The notes below the pieces were generated by a model that did not search any database, had not been told where the DNA came from, and saw nothing but the letters and a program-made list of their open reading frames with translations. Shown one piece after another: positions 59,288-64,000 of a stretch of DNA of 64,000 nucleotides. The translations under genes were made by a program, and so were the position numbers. Source of the DNA: Microbacterium oryzae (GTDB lineage: Bacteria; Actinomycetota; Actinomycetes; Actinomycetales; Microbacteriaceae); NCBI RefSeq assembly GCF_030406385.1, contig NZ_JAUEPM010000002.1:1-64000 (forward strand). The letters run 5' to 3'. Every line of letters begins with the position of its first letter. Position 1 is the first letter of the stretch.

Positions 59288-60258
59288 CATTCGGACCGGA
59301 GAGCCTCGCCATCGACGAAGAGGCGGAGGTCGAGCGGATCACTGCGAGCCTGCGCGACTACGCCGCGCGGCACCGCCGACGGGGCGCGGTGCTGGGTGTC
59401 TCCGGCGGAATCGACTCCAGCGTGGTGGCGGCGCTCTGCGTGCGCGCATTCGGCCCGGAGCGCGTGTTCGCGCTGCACATGCCGGAGCGGGAGTCGTCGG
59501 ACGACACCCTCGGCTTCAGCACGAGCCTGACGGACTGGCTGGAGGTCGAATCCCGGGTGGAGGACCTCACCGGCATCCTCGAGGCGGCGGGCGCTTACGA
59601 GCGTCGCGACGCGGCCATCCGACGCGTCCTGCCGGACTACGGCGAGGGATGGAAGTCGAAGATCGTGCTGCCGAGCGTGGTCGATTCCGACGCCTTCCGC
59701 ATCTACTCGGTCGTCGCCGAGGCGCCCGACGGCACCCGCGTGACGCGGCGCCTGACGACGGAGGCGTACCTCGAGATCGTCGCGGCGACCAACACCAAGC
59801 AGCGCGTGCGCAAGATGACCGAGTACGGCGACGCCGACCGGCTGAACTACATCGTCGCGGGCACTCCGAACCGGCTCGAGTACGACCAGGGCTTCTTCGT
59901 GAAGCTCGGCGACGGCGCGGCCGACGTGAAGCCGATCGCGCATCTCTACAAGTCGCAGGTCTATGCCCTGGCTGCCCACCTGGGCGTGCCCGACGCCATC
60001 CGCGAACGGCCGTCGACGACCGACACCTACTCTCTCGAGCAGTCGCAGGAGGAGTTCTACTTCTCGCTGCCGTATCAGCGGATGGACCTCTGCCTCTACG
60101 GCCTCAACCACGGGGTGCCGGTGCCGGAGATCGCGACAGCGACGGGGCTCGAGGACGAGCAGGTCGAGCGCGTCTTCCGGGACATCGTGCAGAAGCGGCG
60201 GACCACGTCCTACCTCCACGAGCCGCCGGTGCTCGTGGAGCCCGTCAGCGAGGTGTGA
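59284..60258 (+). CDS. NadE-like NAD(+) synthase family ATP pyrophosphatase
   Basis: 324 residues, N-type ATP pyrophosphatase: LGVSGGIDSSVVAALC (~res 38-53) and NTKQRVRKMTEYGDADRLNYIVAGTPNRLEYDQGFFVKLGDG matching the NadE core. In the loop where NadE usually reads ADLWPGQTDE it has TDTYSLEQSQEEF, and GTPNRLE replaces GTGNRSE. It may therefore amidate another carboxylate via an adenylate rather than make NAD. It is coupled to the amidotransferase (ATGA), which could supply ammonia. The 3' end overlaps the convergent acpS by 14 bp. Confidence 0.8.
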   Translation: MTFGPESLAIDEEAEVERITASLRDYAARHRRRGAVLGVSGGIDSSVVAALCVRAFGPERVFALHMPERESSDDTLGFSTSLTDWLEVESRVEDLTGILEAAGAYERRDAAIRRVLPDYGEGWKSKIVLPSVVDSDAFRIYSVVAEAPDGTRVTRRLTTEAYLEIVAATNTKQRVRKMTEYGDADRLNYIVAGTPNRLEYDQGFFVKLGDGAADVKPIAHLYKSQVYALAAHLGVPDAIRERPSTTDTYSLEQSQEEFYFSLPYQRMDLCLYGLNHGVPVPEIATATGLEDEQVERVFRDIVQKRRTTSYLHEPPVLVEPVSEV

Positions 60259-60622
60259 CAGGCGAGGCCGTCGCGACCGCCATCGCGACGGCCTCCGTCG
60301 ACGACGTCCGCACGTGCACGTGGAGCGCCGCCGCGGCCTCGGCCACAGGGCCGGTGAGATGCGCGGTCTCCTCCTCGGGCACGATCCCGATCCACTGCCA
60401 GGGCACGGAGCCGTCCCAGCCGCGGAGGCCGAGCGCTTTCCATACGGCCTCCTTCGCGGCGAAGGTCTCGGCGTAGGCACGTGAAGGAGAGGCGTCCGCG
60501 TGGCAGCGCCGGCGCTCCTCGGGCGTGAACCAGCGTTCGGCGACCGCCCCGCCTCGCAGCGCGACGAGATGGGCGATGCGCGGGACGGCGGCGACGTCGA
60601 CCCCGATCCCGTGGATGCTCAC
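60245..60622 (-). CDS. acpS: Holo-acyl-carrier-protein synthase-like phosphopantetheinyl transferase
   Basis: 125 residues. AcpS motifs: IHGIGVDVAAVPRI with the metal Asp near residue 8, and YAETFAAKEAVWKALG with the Glu/Lys pair. It transfers phosphopantetheine from CoA to a carrier-protein serine, here presumably the ACP at 56721. It may be the cell's only AcpS or a dedicated copy. GTG 60622 overlaps the stop of the upstream SGNH-like gene (GTGA). Confidence 0.85.
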   Translation of the reverse strand: MSIHGIGVDVAAVPRIAHLVALRGGAVAERWFTPEERRRCHADASPSRAYAETFAAKEAVWKALGLRGWDGSVPWQWIGIVPEEETAHLTGPVAEAAAALHVHVRTSSTEAVAMAVATASPVTPR

Positions 60623-61452
60623 GGCGCGACCGGCGCCACGACGCGGACGAGCTCGCCGGCCGCCGCGCGGGCGCCGAGGGCGTTGAGGTGTCCGGAGTCC
60701 GCGGCGAGAGCGCGGTTGAGGACGAAGTAGCGGTCCGCTCCCTCCGCCCGGGAGGTGGGCCGCTGAGCCAGGGTCGCCTCGACGGCGGCGACGTCGAACA
60801 GGGCGCCGGAAGCGCCGTAGCGCTCGCGGATCAGCTCGTTGTACTCCTCGCGCGCGACGTTGTCGAGCGGACCGGCCTGGTCGCCCCGCCCGACGAGCGC
60901 CTTGAGGTTCGCGCGCCAGCTGGGGTCGGTCGTGAGGGGCACCGTGGTGTACAGGAAGCGGATGTCGGGGTGCCGCCAGGCGAGTTCGCTCATCGCGTGC
61001 GCGTACGCGTCGAACACCGCGGGCACGTCGCTGCTGGCCGTGACGTCCAGGTAGCAGAACTTCAGCAGCGCCACGTCGACGCGCTCGCCCATCGGACCGT
61101 CGAGGATGCGCGTGAAGTCCGCGATCTTGCTGTACGGGTCGCCGTTCACACCGAGGTAGGCGTGGGCGATGAAGCCCCCGTCCTCGGCGGGCGGCTCCGT
61201 CGTCTCGACGATCCGCGGCGCGCGCGTCGTCGACCCGGCATAGACGTCCTCGACGCCGGAGAGCACGTTGGCCCCGACCGACTGATGGCCGAAGAAGATC
61301 CGGGTGCCCGCGACCGCCTCCAGCTGCTCTGCGGCGGGCGGCTGCACGTCGATCTCGTCCATCGGCGGGTTCTCCAGTGTCCAGTAGGCGGCGCTGACGG
61401 CGAGAACGAGGATGGCCGCGGTCGCCAGCAGAGCGCGACGCCTCCCGTTCAT
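60619..61452 (-). CDS. Membrane-anchored SGNH-like protein
   Basis: 277 residues. A signal anchor (~8-27, RRALLATAAILVLAVSAAYW) is followed by an extracytoplasmic domain: RIFFGHQSVGANVLSGVEDVY, VDVALLKFCYLDVTASSDV and DSGHLNALGARAAAGELV. The last block resembles the DxxH motif and GHQSVG could replace block I of SGNH hydrolases. An outer-face acyl transfer or esterase role fits the ligase/ACP/AcpS operon it belongs to (overlaps of 4 bp on both sides). The family was not identified with certainty. Confidence 0.6.
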   Translation of the reverse strand: MNGRRRALLATAAILVLAVSAAYWTLENPPMDEIDVQPPAAEQLEAVAGTRIFFGHQSVGANVLSGVEDVYAGSTTRAPRIVETTEPPAEDGGFIAHAYLGVNGDPYSKIADFTRILDGPMGERVDVALLKFCYLDVTASSDVPAVFDAYAHAMSELAWRHPDIRFLYTTVPLTTDPSWRANLKALVGRGDQAGPLDNVAREEYNELIRERYGASGALFDVAAVEATLAQRPTSRAEGADRYFVLNRALAADSGHLNALGARAAAGELVRVVAPVAP

Positions 61453-63032
61453 GACGACGCCCGTGCCAGGGCTGCGGTGATGCAGAGCTCCCGCACGCTG
61501 CGCTTGACGACCTTGCCGTTCGCGTTGACCGGCAGGGCGTCGACGGTGTGCACGCGCACGGGCACCATGTAGGGCGCCAGGCGCTCGCGGCAGTGACGGA
61601 GGACGTCCTGCGGGGTGAGCGGCCGATCGGGCGAAGCGACCACGACCATCTCGACACGCTCGCCGCAGCGCTCGTCCGGCACGCCGACGGCCGCTGCGGC
61701 GATGAGTCCCGGCAGCTCCATCGCCGCCGCCTCCACATCGGTGCTCGCGATGCGGTAGCCCCACGACTTGATGAAGTCCTCGGCGCGGTCGACGACGTAG
61801 ATGAAGCCGTCGGCGTCGACGGTGCCCAGGTCGCCGGTTCGCAGGACGCCGTCCGACATCTTGCGGGCGCTCGCCGCGGGGTCGTCGAGATAGCCGGGGG
61901 AGACGTTGCGCCCTGCGGCGACGATCTCGCCCACCTCGCCGGGCGCGACGGCGACGCCGGCCTCGTCCAGCACGCGGAGCACGACGCCGGGGATGCCGCG
62001 GCCGATCGAACCCTCCCGGCGCAGCAGCTCCTCGGGCGGCAGGTACGACAGCCGCGCAGTCGCCTCGGTCTGGCCGTACATCACGAACAGACGCGCGTGC
62101 GGCTGCCCGGCGACGAGCTCGCGCAGCACGCGCGGGGAGAGCGCTCCGCCGGCCTGCTGCATGTGGCGCAGGGCGGGCAGCTCGCGCCGCGTGAACGTGC
62201 TGCCTCGGACCAGGAGGTTGTAGACCGACGGAACCCCGGCCATCCCGGTGCAGGCGTGATCGGCGAGAGCCTGCACGATCGTCTCCGGGAACGCGGACGA
62301 CGGATGGTCGACGAGCGAGGCGCCCGCACGGAGGTGCGTGTGCAGGAGCGAAGCGCCGAACACGTAGGTGAACGGCAGCACGACCAGCATCCGGTCGTCG
62401 GCAGCGAGCTCGAGGTACCCGAGGATCGAGTCCGTGTTCGCACGGATGTTGTCATGCGTGATGCGGACGGCGCGCGGGTCGCCCGTCGTGCCCGAGGTGA
62501 AGAGGTACGCCGCATCGGCGTGCGGGTCGACCTCCGTGACGGGGAAGTCGGCCGCTTCCCCCCGTGCCCAGGCATCCCCGGCCTCCTCCTCGAGGACGGG
62601 GATGCCTGCGCCGGCTGCGGCCTCCGCCTTCGCCGCCTGCGAGCGTCCGGCCAGCAGCGCGCGGCACCCCGCCCACGACGCGCGCCGAGCGATCTCCCCC
62701 GCGTCGATGGCGGTCGGAAGCGGCACCGCGACCATCCCCGAGGCGAGGATCGCGAGGTACGAGGCGATCCAGAACGTCCCGTTCGCGGCGAGCAGCGCCA
62801 CCGGCTCGCCGCGAACGAGGCCGAGCGCTGCCACGCGCTCGATCATCGTGCCGACCGCTGCGCGGAGATTCGCGTAGGAGACCGCGCCGGTGCCGTCGAT
62901 CCACGCCGTCGCCTCGCCCGGTGCCTCCGCGAGGAGGTAAGCGGCGACGTTCGTGTGCCACTGTGGAGGCGTGAGATCGGATGCGCGACGCTGGGCGGTG
63001 TGGGTGCTGGCCGCGTACGTGCTCGCCGTCAT
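61449..63032 (-). CDS. AMP-forming acyl-CoA/ACP ligase
   Basis: Adenylate-forming enzyme: YLFTSGTTGDPRAVRITH (P-loop), PFTYVFGASLLHTHL, FVMYGQTEATARL, SDGVLRTGDLGTVDADGFIY, and NANGKVVKRSV with the catalytic C-terminal lysine. It activates a carboxylic acid and passes it to a thiol, here probably the phosphopantetheine of the linked ACP. Conserved sequence begins at NVAAYLL (~62953), where no standard start codon exists; the nearest in-frame ATG is 63032, antisense to the VanZ gene start. A rare start codon nearer NVAAYLL is possible. Confidence 0.82.
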   Translation of the reverse strand: MTASTYAASTHTAQRRASDLTPPQWHTNVAAYLLAEAPGEATAWIDGTGAVSYANLRAAVGTMIERVAALGLVRGEPVALLAANGTFWIASYLAILASGMVAVPLPTAIDAGEIARRASWAGCRALLAGRSQAAKAEAAAGAGIPVLEEEAGDAWARGEAADFPVTEVDPHADAAYLFTSGTTGDPRAVRITHDNIRANTDSILGYLELAADDRMLVVLPFTYVFGASLLHTHLRAGASLVDHPSSAFPETIVQALADHACTGMAGVPSVYNLLVRGSTFTRRELPALRHMQQAGGALSPRVLRELVAGQPHARLFVMYGQTEATARLSYLPPEELLRREGSIGRGIPGVVLRVLDEAGVAVAPGEVGEIVAAGRNVSPGYLDDPAASARKMSDGVLRTGDLGTVDADGFIYVVDRAEDFIKSWGYRIASTDVEAAAMELPGLIAAAAVGVPDERCGERVEMVVVASPDRPLTPQDVLRHCRERLAPYMVPVRVHTVDALPVNANGKVVKRSVRELCITAALARASS

Positions 63033-63435
63033 CGTCGTGCTGCTCTCCCCGGTCTCGCCCGGGAGGGCCGTCGAGGTGATCACCGACGCGGTACGCGGGC
63101 TGGGGCTCCCCTGGGTGCGGCAGGGCTGGGTGGAATTCGGTGCCAACATCGTGCTGTTCCTGCCGTTCGGCTTCCTGCTGACGCTGCTGTGGCGGCGCCC
63201 GTGGCTCGGCGTCGTCGTGGCCGTGGGCGTCTCGGTGGCCGCCGAGGTCGCGCAGACGGCTCTCGACGGCCGGTTCGCCACCCCGCGCGACGTGCTCGCG
63301 AATTCGCTGGGCGCGCTGCTCGGGGCGGCGATCGGATGGGCGGTGCGGCGTCGGCTGGTCAGGCCGGGCTCAGCGCGCGGATCGGCTGGGCGTGAGAACG
63401 GCGCACGGCGAGGTACGCCGGCGGACCCTGGATGA
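62971..63435 (+). CDS. VanZ-family membrane protein
   Basis: About 154 residues with four membrane segments (WAVWVLAAYVLAVIVVLLSPV first) and the VanZ signature GANIVLFLPFGFLLTLLW plus AEVAQTALDGRFATPRDVLANSLGALLGAAIGW. VanZ proteins occur in teicoplanin resistance and, far more often, with surface-polysaccharide genes; their activity is unclear. The start is uncertain: GTG 62971 or 62953 lacks a well-spaced ribosome site. Its 3' end overlaps the convergent glycosyltransferase gene by 77 bp. Confidence 0.78.
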   Translation: MRSDARRWAVWVLAAYVLAVIVVLLSPVSPGRAVEVITDAVRGLGLPWVRQGWVEFGANIVLFLPFGFLLTLLWRRPWLGVVVAVGVSVAAEVAQTALDGRFATPRDVLANSLGALLGAAIGWAVRRRLVRPGSARGSAGRENGARRGTPADPG

Positions 63436-64000
63436 GGTAGCGGCGGGCGAGCCGGCGCGGCTCGAGCATCAGGCGGTACGCCCACTCGACACCGGCGTTG
63501 CTGACCCACTCCGGAGCGCGGCTGACGCGTCCGGCGAGGAAGTCGACGACCGCGCCGAACGCCAGCAGTGCATCGGCGCCGGTCTGCGCGCCGTATGCGG
63601 AGATCCAGCGCTCCTGGCGCGGCTTGCCGAGGCATACCAGCAGCACGTTCACCCCGGTCGCGCGGATCTCGTCGCAGAGCCGGCGGCAGGCCTCGGGGTC
63701 GCTCAGCTCCTCGCGGGAGGGCGACCAGTGGCCCGCGAAGCGCAGCTCCGGCCATCCGTCGGCCAGACGCTGCCGCAGCGGCTCGGCGACCTCGGGCATG
63801 CCGCCCACGACGCCCACCGACAGATCGGCCGCGGCGAGGTCGCCGAGCACCGACGTCACGATGTCGCTGCCGGCCAGACGCGGGTAGGCGACGCCGGTCA
63901 TCCGCTGCGCCTGGTGCGCGATGGGCGCGCCGTCGATGAGGTTGAGCCAGCGCACCGACCCGTCGGAGCGGAAGGAGTCCGCGCCGCCGGCGAAGTGGTG
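63359..64000 (-). CDS. WecG/TagA/CpsF family glycosyltransferase (5' end outside window)
   Basis: 214 residues visible; the frame is open to the right edge. Family blocks: GVAYPRLAGSDIV, LSVGVVGGMPEVAEPL, GVNVLLVCLGKPRQERWI and LLAFGAVVDFLAGRVSRAPEWV, ending in LEPRRLARRYLIQG. GT26 enzymes of this group add N-acetylmannosamine-type sugars to a lipid-linked primer early in surface polysaccharide synthesis. The EPS locus therefore probably continues to the right, where an initiating phosphoglycosyltransferase may lie. Confidence 0.88.
   Translation of the reverse strand, partial: HHFAGGADSFRSDGSVRWLNLIDGAPIAHQAQRMTGVAYPRLAGSDIVTSVLGDLAAADLSVGVVGGMPEVAEPLRQRLADGWPELRFAGHWSPSREELSDPEACRRLCDEIRATGVNVLLVCLGKPRQERWISAYGAQTGADALLAFGAVVDFLAGRVSRAPEWVSNAGVEWAYRLMLEPRRLARRYLIQGPPAYLAVRRSHAQPIRALSPA

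Noticed and set aside
62971..63435. Glycopeptide resistance determinant (VanZ)
   Set aside because: VanZ-like proteins are widespread beside surface-polysaccharide genes; no vanHAX or regulator genes are present, so resistance is not implied.

Overview
This is a GC-rich (about 70%) chromosomal stretch of an actinobacterium, most likely a Microbacteriaceae member close to Microbacterium. The pointers are a C50-type carotenoid operon with split cyclase genes (crtYe/crtYf) and a lycopene elongase, an actinobacterial-type ferrochelatase with a cysteine-rich C-terminus, a mycoredoxin-like glutaredoxin, leaderless genes with TANNNT -10 boxes, and pervasive ATGA/GTGA start-stop overlaps. The genus is an inference. 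No tRNA, rRNA, insertion sequence, prophage or CRISPR array was seen.

Left part (1-31.1 kb), mostly housekeeping and accessory metabolism. A partial, highly repetitive wall-anchored Ser/Ala/Asn/Asp protein is followed by a DUF5819-HTTM membrane pair and an acyl-CoA oxidase/dehydrogenase. A MarR regulator then diverges from idi-crtE-crtB-crtI-crtYe-crtYf-crtEb (7.3-12.9 kb), a complete route from IPP to a cyclic C50 carotenoid. Next come ferrochelatase, a resolvase-like small protein, and a glutaredoxin gene framed by two unrelated arrays of inverted-repeat units (5 x ~53 bp and 3 x 74 bp). The block 15.4-21.4 kb is an arabinoside-use operon (lipoprotein binding protein, two ABC permeases, GH51 arabinofuranosidase) with its LacI regulator and a perfect 16-bp operator palindrome. 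Then follow PEP carboxylase, a Gfo/Idh/MocA oxidoreductase, tRNA hydroxylase TrhO and a zinc peptidase. An ECF sigma factor, a small partner and a TPR-CHAT putative protease form a compact signalling module at 27.3-31.1 kb.

Right part (31.4-64 kb), one large exopolysaccharide (EPS) locus. A rightward operon (31.5-45.1 kb) encodes a secreted deacetylase, FAD oxidoreductase, acyltransferase, sugar N-acetyltransferase, sugar aminotransferase, glycosyltransferases and a Wzx flippase. A leftward operon (49.4-45.1 kb) encodes two Wzz-like chain-length proteins, a Wzy-like polymerase and a glycosyltransferase. Two more leftward glycosyltransferase genes follow, one with three glycosyltransferase-type modules. 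A secreted G8/CEMIP-like beta-helix protein points right. The last section (56.1-64 kb) is unusual for EPS: an acyl carrier protein, an AcpS, an AMP-forming ligase, an SGNH-like protein, an asparagine-synthase-like amidotransferase, a NadE-like ATP pyrophosphatase and a possible second ACP-like protein, before VanZ and a WecG/TagA/CpsF glycosyltransferase that runs off the window.

Most interesting signals. (1) A ~125-bp upstream/leader module occurs three times at the heads of three EPS transcription units: TGTATCA, a pyrimidine-rich hairpin, CATCCGGG and a strong Shine-Dalgarno, with TATCA-to-ATG distances of 104, 105 and 107 nt. In two copies the start codon opens a short leader ORF rather than the main gene. 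(2) The ACP/ligase/amidotransferase set suggests thioester-based decoration of the polysaccharide. (3) The sigma/TPR-CHAT module. (4) The CEMIP-like G8 protein.
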